DNA of 25,009 nt from Desulfobacterales bacterium. Lineage in GTDB: Bacteria; Desulfobacterota; Desulfobulbia; Desulfobulbales; BM004. Both the position numbers and the translations under genes were made by a program. The stretch spans positions 1-25,009 of the forward strand of contig JAUXHH010000003.1 of assembly GCA_030621655.1 (NCBI GenBank). The letters run 5' to 3'. Positions 7,403-14,697 of this stretch are shown in pieces. The notes under the pieces were generated by a model, which was given only the letters and a program-made list of their open reading frames with translations, was not told the DNA's origin and searched no databases. Each line of letters begins with the position of its first letter. Position 1 is the first letter of the stretch.

Positions 7403-7588
7403 TTGGCTAAGAAATCATTAATAGCAAAGAGTAAGCGGCAACCAAAATTTCAAGTTCGAGCGTACAATCGATGTCCGCTCTGCGGCAGGCCTCGCGCTTT
7501 TATAAGGAAGTTTGGAATTTGCCGTTTGTGCTTCAGAAGTCTGGCTTCTCGCGGCGAGGTTACTGGAGTGACCAAGTCAAGCTGGTAA
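7403..7588 (+). CDS. rpsN: 30S ribosomal protein S14, zinc type (TTG start)
   Basis: This is the 61-residue zinc-binding form of S14, a 30S head protein near the A site. The zinc ligands are C24, C27, C40 and C43 in RCPLCGRPR and GICRLCFR. It ends with GEVTGVTKSSW, close to the family's usual GEIPGVTKASW. The start codon is TTG 7403, giving MAKKSLIAK, with GGGAGG at 7392-7397. No ATG would give a plausible protein. Its place between rplE and rpsH is standard. A 104-nt structured spacer follows. Confidence 0.96.
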   Translation: MAKKSLIAKSKRQPKFQVRAYNRCPLCGRPRAFIRKFGICRLCFRSLASRGEVTGVTKSSW

Positions 7589-7595
7589 TGTTGAC

Positions 7596-7643
7596 CATAG
7601 AATATGGGGTGCTCTTAAGGAGTGATTACCTGTTGATTCTATG
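7596..7643 (+). promoter_or_regulatory. Candidate structured RNA between rpsN and rpsH
   Basis: CATAGAAT (7596-7603) is perfectly complementary to ATTCTATG (7636-7643). Inside it, GGGT (7607-7610) can pair with ACCT (7628-7631), and GCTC (7611-7614) with GAGT (7620-7623), giving an extended three-part hairpin. The apical part contains AAGGAG (7617-7622), an SD-like string. From it a TTG at 7633 opens a 19-codon frame ending at 7692, immediately before the rpsH ATG. The element precedes the gene for S8, the spc-operon repressor in E. coli. A regulatory role here is inference from pairing only. Confidence 0.35.
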
Positions 7644-7692
7644 TGATGCAATAAATGAAACTGGAAAATTATTGGTAAGGAGAGCAGGCTAA

Positions 7693-8091
7693 ATGTCTAT
7701 GAGCGATCCCCTGGCAGATTTTCTGACCAGGATAAGAAATGCTGGAATGGTTCGATATGAAACAGTAGATGTTCCCATGTCCAACCTGAAAGTTGATGTG
7801 GCTAAGGTTCTGCGTGAAGAAGGCTATATCAAGGACTATCAAATTATTGAGGATAGCAAGCAGGGCATCCTGAGAATTGAGCTGAAATATGGCCCAAACG
7901 ATGAACTGGTTATCAGCGGAATACGCAGGGTAAGTAAGCCCGGCTTGAGGCAATATGTAAAGGCTGATGATATCCCGAAGGTCCTGAGTGGCCTGGGAAT
8001 ATCTATTCTTTCGACCTCCAAGGGTGTCATGACCGACCGTGAAGCACGGCGGTTGCGTATCGGAGGAGAAATTCTTTGCGAAGCCTGGTAA
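7693..8091 (+). CDS. rpsH: 30S ribosomal protein S8
   Basis: S8 (132 aa) binds helix 21 of 16S rRNA, nucleates the 30S platform, and in E. coli represses the spc operon. Seen: SDPLADFLTRIRNA at the start, LKVDVAKVLREEGYI, the variable middle, then LGISILSTSKGVMTDREARR and the ending GGEILCEAW. ATG 7693 with AAGGAG upstream is the natural start. The TAA of a small upstream frame abuts the ATG. The preceding spacer holds a candidate regulatory hairpin. Confidence 0.97.
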   Translation: MSMSDPLADFLTRIRNAGMVRYETVDVPMSNLKVDVAKVLREEGYIKDYQIIEDSKQGILRIELKYGPNDELVISGIRRVSKPGLRQYVKADDIPKVLSGLGISILSTSKGVMTDREARRLRIGGEILCEAW

Positions 8092-8125
8092 AAGAGGCGA
8101 TCATAGGCGGTAAGAGGAGGATTGC

Positions 8126-8671
8126 ATGTCCAGAATAGGAAACAAACCGATCCCGTTGCCAAGCGGGGTCAAGGTCGATATACAGGCATCAAAGGTTGTT
8201 GTCACCGGGCCAAAGGGAAAACTTGACCGGGAGATCAGGCCTGAAGTCTCAATAAAAGAGGAAGACGGAAACCTCGTGTTCGAGACCATTGATGAGAGCA
8301 AAAAGAGCATGGCCATGAAAGGTCTGACTCGGTCGCTGGTTAACAATATGGTTATAGGCGTGGGCACCGGTTTCCAGAAAAAATTAATCGTTGAAGGGGT
8401 TGGATACCGAATGGCTGTCGAAGGCTCCTCCCTTACTCTTAATGTGGGGTACTCCAATCCGGTCAATTTCAAATTGCCCGCAGGAGTTACGGCAACCATG
8501 GTGGATAAGGCAAACATTGTCATGCTTGAGTCCATTGACAAGGAATTACTGGGCTTGACAGCTGCAAAGCTGCGCGAAGTGAGGAAGCCGGAACCCTATA
8601 AGGGGAAAGGCATCCGGTACGAGGGTGAGCACATCGTTCGCAAGGTCGGTAAGTCGGCAGCTAAGGCATAA
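8126..8671 (+). CDS. rplF: 50S ribosomal protein L6
   Basis: L6 (181 aa) has two homologous alpha/beta domains and lies near the sarcin-ricin loop and the factor-binding site. It begins MSRIGNKPIPLPSGVKV, continues with VVTGPKGKLDREI and a first-domain LVNNMVIGVGTGF, and has the C-terminal signature EPYKGKGIRYEGEHIVRKVG. It is about four residues longer than E. coli L6 through an Ala/Lys-rich tail. ATG 8126 has AGAGGAGG upstream. Position and spacing are ordinary. Confidence 0.97.
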   Translation: MSRIGNKPIPLPSGVKVDIQASKVVVTGPKGKLDREIRPEVSIKEEDGNLVFETIDESKKSMAMKGLTRSLVNNMVIGVGTGFQKKLIVEGVGYRMAVEGSSLTLNVGYSNPVNFKLPAGVTATMVDKANIVMLESIDKELLGLTAAKLREVRKPEPYKGKGIRYEGEHIVRKVGKSAAKA

Positions 8672-8741
8672 AACTTCATGCGAATCGATGTTGCGTGCTG
8701 TAAAAGATTGAAGTCATAATTAAGATAGCAGGTAAAGAGAA

Positions 8742-9107
8742 ATGGCAAAGACAGATTTTAAAGTCGTAGCGAGAAAAAAACGTATTAAGCGTATTAGGAA
8801 GAAGATAACAGGTACCTCAGATAAACCGCGTATGCGTGTTTATAAAAGTGCCAAACATTTTTATGCCCAGGTCATTGACGACAGCAAGGGGCATACCCTG
8901 GTTTCCATGTCTTCCTTGGATAAATCTATCGGGAGTGAGGATATCAAGGGAAAATGTTCCTTGGCAAACAAGGTAGGTATGCTTCTGGCAGAAAAGGCAA
9001 AGTCTGCCGGTATTGAAAATGTAGTGCTTGATCGCGGTGGTTATATCTACCACGGCAGGGTCAAGGCCTTTTCTGAAGGTGCCAGGAAAGGTGGTTTGGT
9101 TTTCTAG
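8742..9107 (+). CDS. rplR: 50S ribosomal protein L18
   Basis: L18 (121 aa) binds 5S rRNA together with L5 and attaches it to the central protuberance. The N-terminal basic stretch RKKRIKRIRKKI, the segment PRMRVYKSAKHFYAQVID, and the C-terminal LDRGGYIYHGRVKAFSEGAR are all typical. The start ATG 8742 follows AAAGAGA, a modest SD. A 70-nt spacer precedes it. There is nothing unusual in the protein. Confidence 0.96.
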   Translation: MAKTDFKVVARKKRIKRIRKKITGTSDKPRMRVYKSAKHFYAQVIDDSKGHTLVSMSSLDKSIGSEDIKGKCSLANKVGMLLAEKAKSAGIENVVLDRGGYIYHGRVKAFSEGARKGGLVF

Positions 9108-9181
9108 TAAAATAGACTTCAGCAGCAAATGTGTTGAGCAGTTTTTATTGCCATAAAATTATTTGAATTGGGAGATACGTT

Positions 9182-9694
9182 TTGGCGGAATATAAAAGGT
9201 CAAAAGATGACTCTGCATCAGAGTTGATTGAAAAGATCGTTTTTATCAACAGAGTGGCAAAGGTTGTAAAAGGTGGCCGGCGTTTTAGTTTCAGCGCCAT
9301 CGTGGTTATCGGTGACGGCAAAGGCAAGGTCGGCTACGGTCTTGGTAAAGCCAATCAGGTGCCTGAGGCTATACGAAAAGGTGTTGAACGGGCCCGCAAG
9401 GACATGCAACCGGTGTCTCTGACTGCGGCTTCCATTCCCCATCAGATTATTGGAAAATACGGAGCTGGATCGGTACTGCTGAAACCGGCTTCTGAAGGTA
9501 CCGGACTTATTGCCGGTGGTGGGGTTAGGGCAGTTCTTGAAGCAGCAGGTGTCCAGAATATCCTGACGAAATGCCTTGGTTCCCACAATCCTCATAACCT
9601 GGTGAAGGCTACTCTCGATGGTTTGAGGAAGTTAAGAAGTGCAGAACGCATTGCAGCTCTCAGGGGTATTTCTGCTGAGGAGCTATCCGTATAA
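9182..9694 (+). CDS. rpsE: 30S ribosomal protein S5 (TTG start)
   Basis: S5 (170 aa) lies at the mRNA entry side with S3 and S4 and influences decoding accuracy. Its double-stranded RNA-binding-like N-terminal domain shows ELIEKIVFINRVAKVVKGGR and FSFSAIVVIGDGKGKVGYGL. The C-terminal domain has SEGTGLIAGGGVRAVLEAAG and NPHNLVKAT. The start is TTG 9182 (MAEYKR) with GGGAGA at 9170-9175; no ATG lies upstream of the conserved region. It belongs to the 30S genes with a non-ATG start. Confidence 0.96.
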   Translation: MAEYKRSKDDSASELIEKIVFINRVAKVVKGGRRFSFSAIVVIGDGKGKVGYGLGKANQVPEAIRKGVERARKDMQPVSLTAASIPHQIIGKYGAGSVLLKPASEGTGLIAGGGVRAVLEAAGVQNILTKCLGSHNPHNLVKATLDGLRKLRSAERIAALRGISAEELSV

Positions 9695-9742
9695 TTGCCG
9701 ACTGGCACAATATAAACAAATAAATCTGAAGTAGGTAATGAT

Positions 9743-9925
9743 ATGGCTGGAACAGTAAAGGTTACCTTAACCAAAAGCAAGATTGGCAGCACCAGGAAGA
9801 TACGCGCTACATTGGTCGGCTTGGGGCTCACTAGAAGAGAAAAGACTGTAGTCCGCAAGGATACACCTGAGATCAGGGGGATGCTGCGTAAAGTAGAACA
9901 CCTGGTCACGGTTGAGGAGGAATAA
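9743..9925 (+). CDS. rpmD: 50S ribosomal protein L30
   Basis: L30 (60 aa, the usual size) is a small 50S protein with a single ferredoxin-like fold. The sequence VKVTLTKSKIGSTRKIRATL, then LGLTRREKTVVRKDTPEIRG and MLRKVEHLVTVEE, matches the family throughout, including the GLGL turn. ATG 9743 follows GTAGGT. The GAGGAGG in its last codons supplies the SD of rplO, which starts four bases after the stop. L30 and L15 are therefore probably coupled. Confidence 0.95.
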   Translation: MAGTVKVTLTKSKIGSTRKIRATLVGLGLTRREKTVVRKDTPEIRGMLRKVEHLVTVEEE

Positions 9926-9929
9926 TAAA

Positions 9930-10370
9930 ATGTTGACCCTCGGTAATTTATCTCCCAACAAGGGAGCCAACAGGGAAAGAAAAAGAGTGGGACGCGGTCA
10001 AGGTTCAGGGCGTGGCAGAACAGCTACCCGAGGCCATAAAGGCGCAAAGTCGAGGTCAGGATACGGCACCAGGCCTGGGTTTGAGGGAGGCCAGATGCCC
10101 CTGCAGAGAAGGCTGCCCAAACGTGGGTTCAACAATATCTTCCGCAAGGAATTTACCATTGTCCATGTCAGCGACCTTGAAGTTTTTGAACCTGGCAGTC
10201 GTGTTGACCGTGAAGCTCTGGTCCAGGTGGGCTTGATAGACAAACGCACTACTCTGGTTAAAGTGTTGGCCAACGGTGAACTGAGTAAATCACTGACAGT
10301 GGCTGTTGATAAGATCAGCCAGGGGGCCAAAACGAAGATTGAAGCTGCAGGCGGCACGGTCGAGGGTTAA
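9930..10370 (+). CDS. rplO: 50S ribosomal protein L15
   Basis: L15 (146 aa) is a late-assembly 50S protein with a long basic N-terminal extension. It shows LSPNKGANRERKRVGRGQGS, then the Gly/Arg-rich GRTATRGHKGAKSRSGYGT and GFEGGQMPLQRRLPKRGF. The C-terminal domain ends KIEAAGGTVE as expected. ATG 9930 is preceded by GAGGAGG inside rpmD. A TTG at 9912 would add six residues within rpmD and is rejected. secY starts five bases after the stop. Confidence 0.96.
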   Translation: MLTLGNLSPNKGANRERKRVGRGQGSGRGRTATRGHKGAKSRSGYGTRPGFEGGQMPLQRRLPKRGFNNIFRKEFTIVHVSDLEVFEPGSRVDREALVQVGLIDKRTTLVKVLANGELSKSLTVAVDKISQGAKTKIEAAGGTVEG

Positions 10371-10375
10371 GGAGC

Positions 10376-11683
10376 ATGCTCGGAGGAATTAAAAATACTG
10401 CGTCTTTACCTGAGCTGCGTCGAAGGCTGATCTTTACCTTTTTGATGCTCGCGGTTTACAGGATCGGTGTGCAAATACCTACTCCGGGTATTAACGGAGA
10501 GGCCCTGGCAGCATTTTTTGAAAAGAATGCCGGGACCCTGTTCGGCATGTTCAACATGTTTTCCGGTGGGGCGCTGGAGAATTTTTCCATTTTTGCCCTG
10601 GGAATCATGCCGTATATCAGTGCCTCAATTATCATACAGCTTCTGACGGTTGTTATTCCGCAACTGGAGGCCCTGTCAAAGGAAGGAGAATCAGGCCGCC
10701 ACCAGATAACGAAATATACCCGTTATGGAACTGTGGGACTAAGCTTGATCCAGAGTCTTTTCATTTCAGTTGGACTCGAAGGAATGAGCGGTCCCGGCGG
10801 TGAAGCCATAGTTATGATTCCTGGCTGGCAGTTTAAGATCATGACCATTATCACCTTGACTTCCGGAACTGCGTTTATCATGTGGTTGGGTGAACAGATG
10901 ACAGAACGCGGTATAGGTAACGGTATTTCACTCATCATTTTTGCCGGTATTGTGGCCCGTATGCCGGCTGCCGTAGGCAATACAATCCAGATGGTTTCAG
11001 CAGGCGAGATGAATGCTATTTTTCTTCTCTTTCTGCTGGTTGTGATGGTGTTGGTTGTAGGCACAATAATTTTCTTTGAGACCGCCCAGAGGCGTATTCC
11101 CATACAGTATGCCAAAAGGGTGGTTGGGCGTAAGGTCTATGGTGGACAAAGTTCTCACCTCCCTCTCAAGATAAATGTTGCCGGAGTTATTCCGCCGATT
11201 TTTGCATCGTCAATCATGATGTTTCCGGCAACCATTGGCGGTCTTATCCAGATTGATTGGATCCAGAGGATCTCTGCATCATTGAGCCCCGGGACCATTT
11301 TTTATTATATATTGTTTGTCGCGTTTATAGTCTTTTTCTGCTTTTTTTATACGGCTGTTACTTTCAACCCGGTTGATGTGGCTGAGAACCTGAAGAAGCA
11401 TGGTGGTTACATACCTGGTATTCGGCCCGGGAAAAAGACTTCAGACTTTATTGACAAAGCCTTGACCCGTTTGACTGTTATCGGCGCTATTTATGTCAGT
11501 GTGATTTGCGTCTTGCCAACCGTATTGATCAGCAGATACAATGTACCTTTTTATTTTGGCGGTACCGCCCTGCTGATTGTTGTGGGCGTCGCAATTGACA
11601 CCATCGCACAGATTGAGTCGCACATGGTGATGCGCAACTATGAAGGCTTTATGAAGAAGGGCAGAATAAAGGGTCGTCGCTAA
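10376..11683 (+). CDS. secY: Protein translocase subunit SecY
   Basis: SecY (435 aa) forms the SecYEG channel of the inner membrane. Ten hydrophobic segments can be traced, starting near residues 15-33, 68-92 and 115-133 and ending near 395-412. The plug region TLFGMFNMFSGGALENFSIF (~54-73) is present. The large cytoplasmic loop with QRRIPIQYAKRVVGRKVYGG (~238-257) and the last loop IPGIRPGKKTSDFIDKALTR (~346-365) are the ribosome and SecA contacts. ATG 10376 lies five bases after rplO with GGAG upstream. adk, which often follows secY, is absent; map comes next after 111 nt. Confidence 0.97.
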   Translation: MLGGIKNTASLPELRRRLIFTFLMLAVYRIGVQIPTPGINGEALAAFFEKNAGTLFGMFNMFSGGALENFSIFALGIMPYISASIIIQLLTVVIPQLEALSKEGESGRHQITKYTRYGTVGLSLIQSLFISVGLEGMSGPGGEAIVMIPGWQFKIMTIITLTSGTAFIMWLGEQMTERGIGNGISLIIFAGIVARMPAAVGNTIQMVSAGEMNAIFLLFLLVVMVLVVGTIIFFETAQRRIPIQYAKRVVGRKVYGGQSSHLPLKINVAGVIPPIFASSIMMFPATIGGLIQIDWIQRISASLSPGTIFYYILFVAFIVFFCFFYTAVTFNPVDVAENLKKHGGYIPGIRPGKKTSDFIDKALTRLTVIGAIYVSVICVLPTVLISRYNVPFYFGGTALLIVVGVAIDTIAQIESHMVMRNYEGFMKKGRIKGRR

Positions 11684-11694
11684 GCTCGTAGTTT

Positions 11695-11778
11695 TGTAAG
11701 TAGCACAAATTGCTTTTGGGTTTAACTTACAGGAGGATATTGGAATTATTCTGCCAGGCAGCGGCTAAGGTTTGTTGA
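11695..11778 (+). promoter_or_regulatory. secY-map spacer: hairpin and orphan Shine-Dalgarno
   Basis: TGTAAGT (11695-11701) pairs with ACTTACA (11725-11731). The hairpin abuts a perfect AGGAGG (11731-11736) that is too far from the map start at 11795 to serve it. The map frame has no ATG, GTG or TTG just behind this AGGAGG. A different frame from TTG 11740 encodes only 12 residues, ending at TGA 11776-11778; its 3-nt spacing is poor. The element may be a leader micro-ORF or a remnant of a lost gene start. I infer no specific function. Confidence 0.25.
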
Positions 11779-11794
11779 GATTATTGGTATTCAG

Positions 11795-12580
11795 ATGAGC
11801 AATGCACCAGCGACTGCAAAACAGATTATTCTGAAAACGCCATCTGAGATAGAGATCATGCGGAGGGCAAATCAGATTGTTGCTGGAACCCTCAATATGC
11901 TGCGGGAAAAAGCTGTTGCCGGCATATCTACCTGGCAGTTGGATGTCTGGGCTGAGGAATATGCCAGGCAGCATGATGCGACACCGGCGTTTAAGGGATA
12001 CCATGGTTTTCCCGGCAGTCTCTGTGTATCACTTAATGAACAGGTGGTGCATGGCATTCCTTCCAAAAAGGTGATTCTGGCGGAAGGTGACATAGTCAGC
12101 ATTGATTTTGGTGTTTGCTATAAAGGATTTTATGGCGATGCTGCGGCAACCCTGAATATTGGAGAAATTGATGCGAAGGTGGCCGACCTGCTTAAGGTGA
12201 CACGTGAATCGCTCTATAAAGGGATAGCGCAGGCAAGGGTTGGTAATCGGATTAATGACATATCCACTGCTGTTCAGGCCCATGTTGAAAAACATGGTTA
12301 TTCAGTGGTGAAGCAGTTTGTCGGGCATGGAATTGGGACCGCCCTGCATGAAGGTCCGGAAGTCCCCAATTTCGGGAGCGGCAAGAAAACGACACCAAGG
12401 ATCATGGCAGGAATGGTTTTAGCGATTGAGCCGATGGTCAACCTTGGTACATATGAAGTCAAGGTGTTGAAAGATGGATGGACTGTAGTCACTAAGGATA
12501 AATCTTCCTCAGCACATTTTGAACATTCGGTTGCTGTGACAGAGTCAGGACCACTTATTTTGAGTGATGGCATCCGTTGA
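11795..12580 (+). CDS. map: Methionine aminopeptidase, type I
   Basis: MetAP (261 aa) removes the initiator Met from nascent proteins. The five dinuclear-metal ligands are recognisable: D104 (SIDFG), D115 (YGDAA), H178 (GHGIG), E212 (AIEPM) and E243 (HFEHSV). The additional catalytic His is H86 (VVHGIP). The protein is a plain type I enzyme without an N-terminal zinc-finger extension. The chosen ATG has no good SD, and a perfect AGGAGG lies about 60 nt further upstream. Its position between secY and infA fits, since many of the ribosomal proteins encoded around it start Met-Ala or Met-Gly. Confidence 0.95.
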   Translation: MSNAPATAKQIILKTPSEIEIMRRANQIVAGTLNMLREKAVAGISTWQLDVWAEEYARQHDATPAFKGYHGFPGSLCVSLNEQVVHGIPSKKVILAEGDIVSIDFGVCYKGFYGDAAATLNIGEIDAKVADLLKVTRESLYKGIAQARVGNRINDISTAVQAHVEKHGYSVVKQFVGHGIGTALHEGPEVPNFGSGKKTTPRIMAGMVLAIEPMVNLGTYEVKVLKDGWTVVTKDKSSSAHFEHSVAVTESGPLILSDGIR

Positions 12581-12601
12581 GAGGTTTTAAGAAAAAAATA
12601 A

Positions 12602-12636
12602 TTGTAAAATAGGGGTTAGTTGTAGTATATTAACCC
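12602..12636 (+). promoter_or_regulatory. Candidate promoter/hairpin upstream of infA
   Basis: The 144-nt map-infA spacer contains TTGTAA (12602-12607), 18 nt, then TATATT (12626-12631), which would pass as a weak sigma70 promoter. The same stretch has GGGTTAGT (12613-12620), able to pair with ATTAACCC (12629-12636) with one G-U. There is no T-tract after it, so it is not an intrinsic terminator. infA having its own promoter inside the cluster is plausible, as E. coli infA does, but it is unproven here. Confidence 0.25.
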
Positions 12637-12724
12637 GCTTTGTCGGAAGGCGACTCTGAGCTTTCAAATGTGGCCGGTGCTGTAAAAGGCCTGAATAATA
12701 ATAAGAACGAAAGGATTATTGCCT

Positions 12725-12949
12725 ATGCCTAAGGAAGAGGCCATTCAAGTTGAAGGGAAAATTGTAGAGCCTTTACCGAATGCTATGTTTCGGGTCGAAC
12801 TTGATAACGGCCATAAGGTGCTCGCCCATATTTCTGGAAAAATGCGAATGCATTTTATAAAAATTCTTCCCGGAGACAGGGTAACTGTTGAATTGTCTCC
12901 TTATGATTTAACCCGTGGCAGGATAACTTTTCGTGCGAAAAATAAGTAA
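12725..12949 (+). CDS. infA: Translation initiation factor IF-1
   Basis: IF-1 (74 aa) is an OB-fold factor that occupies the A site during initiation. Typical segments: IQVEGKIVEPLPNAMFRVEL, DNGHKVLAHISGKMRMHFIK and ILPGDRVTVELSPYDLTRGR, ending TFRAK. A TTG at 12719 is in frame, but ATG 12725 is preferred because AAGGA (12711-12715) is then at normal distance and the length fits. It sits between map and rpmJ, the common arrangement at the spc-alpha junction. Confidence 0.97.
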   Translation: MPKEEAIQVEGKIVEPLPNAMFRVELDNGHKVLAHISGKMRMHFIKILPGDRVTVELSPYDLTRGRITFRAKNK

Positions 12950-12991
12950 GCAGATAAATATAGCTGTTGAGCTTGCAAAATAGGTGATGTG

Positions 12992-13105
12992 ATGAAAGTG
13001 AGAGCTTCGGTAAAAAAAATGTGCAGTGATTGCAAAGTCTACAAGAGAAAAGGCGTTGTCCGTGTCTCTTGCAAAACCAAAAAACACAAACAGCGTCAGG
13101 GATAG
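12992..13105 (+). CDS. rpmJ: 50S ribosomal protein L36, zinc type
   Basis: This 37-residue gene is the smallest ribosomal protein. It reads MKVRASVKKMC, then CKVYKRKGVVRVSCKTKKHK and ends QRQG. Zinc ligands C11, C14, C27 and H32 are all present, so it is the C+ form. ATG 12992 follows AGGTGATG at short distance. The gene lies in the standard place between infA and rpsM. Identity is secure from the full-length match to the family pattern. Confidence 0.96.
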   Translation: MKVRASVKKMCSDCKVYKRKGVVRVSCKTKKHKQRQG

Positions 13106-13150
13106 GATTACCCCTGAAAACTGATAAACTGTAAGTGGAGGGATTAAGTC

Positions 13151-13519
13151 TTGGCTAGAATAGCAGGTGTTGATTTGCCGAAGAAAAAGCATATGGAAAT
13201 AGCTCTGACCTATATTCATGGTATTGGGCGTACTTCAGCTCGAAAAATTCTTGATGAGGTAAAGCTGTCCTATGATACAAGTACTGATGACCTGACAGAC
13301 GGCGATGTCGCAAATATCAGAAAGATCCTTGAAGAGGGATACCATGTTGAAGGTGACAGGCGGCGTGAAGTTTCAATGGATATTAAGCGGTTAATGGATT
13401 CAGGGAGTTACCGTGGGCTTCGTCATCGAAAAGGGTTGCCCTGCAGGGGGCAGAGAACCAGTACCAATGCCCGGACCAGGAAAGGTCCGCGTCGTGGTGC
13501 AGGCATCAAGAGAAAGTAG
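13151..13519 (+). CDS. rpsM: 30S ribosomal protein S13 (TTG start)
   Basis: S13 (122 aa) is a 30S head protein that contacts P-site tRNA and forms bridges with L5. It starts ARIAGVDLPKKKHMEIAL, has the helix-two-turn-helix region YIHGIGRTSARKIL, and ends with the basic tail RGQRTSTNARTRKGPRRG. The start codon is TTG 13151, required for the invariant MARIAGV, with GGAGGG at 13137-13142. It opens the alpha block. In E. coli S4 represses this operon through a pseudoknot at the rpsM start; the upstream spacer here is only 45 nt. Confidence 0.97.
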   Translation: MARIAGVDLPKKKHMEIALTYIHGIGRTSARKILDEVKLSYDTSTDDLTDGDVANIRKILEEGYHVEGDRRREVSMDIKRLMDSGSYRGLRHRKGLPCRGQRTSTNARTRKGPRRGAGIKRK

Positions 13520-13586
13520 TCCGCAAAACGAATTACTATTGAGCAATATTATTTTACAGATAAAGCTGTACAGGAGATAATTATTT

Positions 13587-13985
13587 ATGGCTAGTCCAAA
13601 AAGAAGTTCCGGGAAGACGAAAAAGAGAGAAAAGAAAAATATCCCGGAAGGTATCGTTTATATCCAGTCCACCTTTAACAATACAATTGTGACCATAGCT
13701 GACAAGCAGGGTGATGTCATTTCCTGGTCAAGTTCGGGCTGTCTTGGCTTCAAAGGCTCGAGAAAAAGTACCCCGTTTGCTGCCCAGAAAGCGGTCGCCG
13801 AGGCTGCAAAAAAGGCTATGGATCATGGCATGCGCAAAGTGGAAGTAAGGGTAAAAGGTCCAGGACCTGGCCGTGAGGCAGCTTTAAGGGCATTACAGGT
13901 TGAAGGTTTTGATGTGAGCAAGATTTCTGATGTGACTCCATTGCCTCATAACGGCTGTAAACCACCCAAACGAAGAAGAGTATAA
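13587..13985 (+). CDS. rpsK: 30S ribosomal protein S11
   Basis: S11 (132 aa) is a platform protein near the E site and Shine-Dalgarno helix. It shows GIVYIQSTFNNTIVTIAD, then SSSGCLGFKGSRKSTPFAAQ, VRVKGPGPGREAALRALQ, and the ending TPLPHNGCKPPKRRRV. ATG 13587 follows CAGGAGA. Unlike its 30S neighbours S13 and S4 it keeps an ATG start. Length and N-terminal basic tail are ordinary. The stop lies within an AT-only inverted repeat (13981-13988 with 14003-14010). Confidence 0.97.
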   Translation: MASPKRSSGKTKKREKKNIPEGIVYIQSTFNNTIVTIADKQGDVISWSSSGCLGFKGSRKSTPFAAQKAVAEAAKKAMDHGMRKVEVRVKGPGPGREAALRALQVEGFDVSKISDVTPLPHNGCKPPKRRRV

Positions 13986-14043
13986 TAACAAGTAATTTTT
14001 TCTTATTATATTGGCTTAATTAGAGTTTTAATGGAGGTTTAAA

Positions 14044-14673
14044 TTGGCAAGATATACAGGTGCATCCTGCAGGCAATGCAGACGCGAGAATCTGAAACTT
14101 TTTCTTAAGGGCGACAGGTGCTTTTCGGATAAGTGTTCTATCGAAAGGCGCGCTTATGCCCCGGGTCAACATGGGCAGAGCCGTTTTCGCAAGGTTTCTG
14201 ACTATGCCGTACAGTTGCGTGAGAAACAAAAAGTGAAACGCATCTATGGCATGCTTGAAGGACAGTTTAGAAGATATTTTAAAATGGCGGAGTCAGGAAA
14301 AGGCGTTACCGGTGAAAACCTTTTAATGCTCCTGGAAAGACGTCTGGACAATACAATGTTTCGTCTTGGCTTTGCCAATTCAAGAGACCAGGCCCGTCAG
14401 GTCGTTCGGCACAATCATGTGCTCATAAATGGCAAGAAGGTTAATATCCCTTCTTTCTTTGTTTCAGTTGGTGATGTTATCACTATCAAGGAAAAAAGCA
14501 AAAAGAGCCAAGTCATTAATGAAAGTCTTGATGCTGTGGCCCGGCGGGGAATTCCGACCTGGTTGGAACTCGATAGGGATAACTTGCAGGGAACTGTGAA
14601 AAGCATGCCGGAGCGGCATGAAATCACCATGCCTATTCAGGAACAGTTGATAGTTGAACTTTATTCTAAATAA
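14044..14673 (+). CDS. rpsD: 30S ribosomal protein S4, C+ type (TTG start)
   Basis: S4 (209 aa) nucleates 30S body assembly and in E. coli autoregulates the alpha operon. The N-terminal zinc site is C9, C12, C26, C31 (SCRQC and RCFSDKC). The S4 RNA-binding domain contains LERRLDNTMFRLGFANSRDQ (~98-117) and RHNHVLINGKKVNIPSF. The start is TTG 14044 (MARYTGASC), with GGAGG at 14033-14037. rpoA starts 24 nt after its stop. The zinc-ligand form is common outside enterics. Confidence 0.97.
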   Translation: MARYTGASCRQCRRENLKLFLKGDRCFSDKCSIERRAYAPGQHGQSRFRKVSDYAVQLREKQKVKRIYGMLEGQFRRYFKMAESGKGVTGENLLMLLERRLDNTMFRLGFANSRDQARQVVRHNHVLINGKKVNIPSFFVSVGDVITIKEKSKKSQVINESLDAVARRGIPTWLELDRDNLQGTVKSMPERHEITMPIQEQLIVELYSK

Positions 14674-14697
14674 CATTTGATAAGGGCAAGACCTACC

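Noticed and set aside
11684..11794. Possible missing or pseudogenised adk between secY and map
   Set aside because: Only 111 nt remain and no adenylate kinase residues can be read; many genomes simply keep adk elsewhere.
13981..14010. AT-only inverted repeat TATAATAA/TTATTATA between rpsK and rpsD
   Set aside because: Pure A/T complementarity in an AT-rich spacer is weak and expected by chance; no S4-type pseudoknot is evident.
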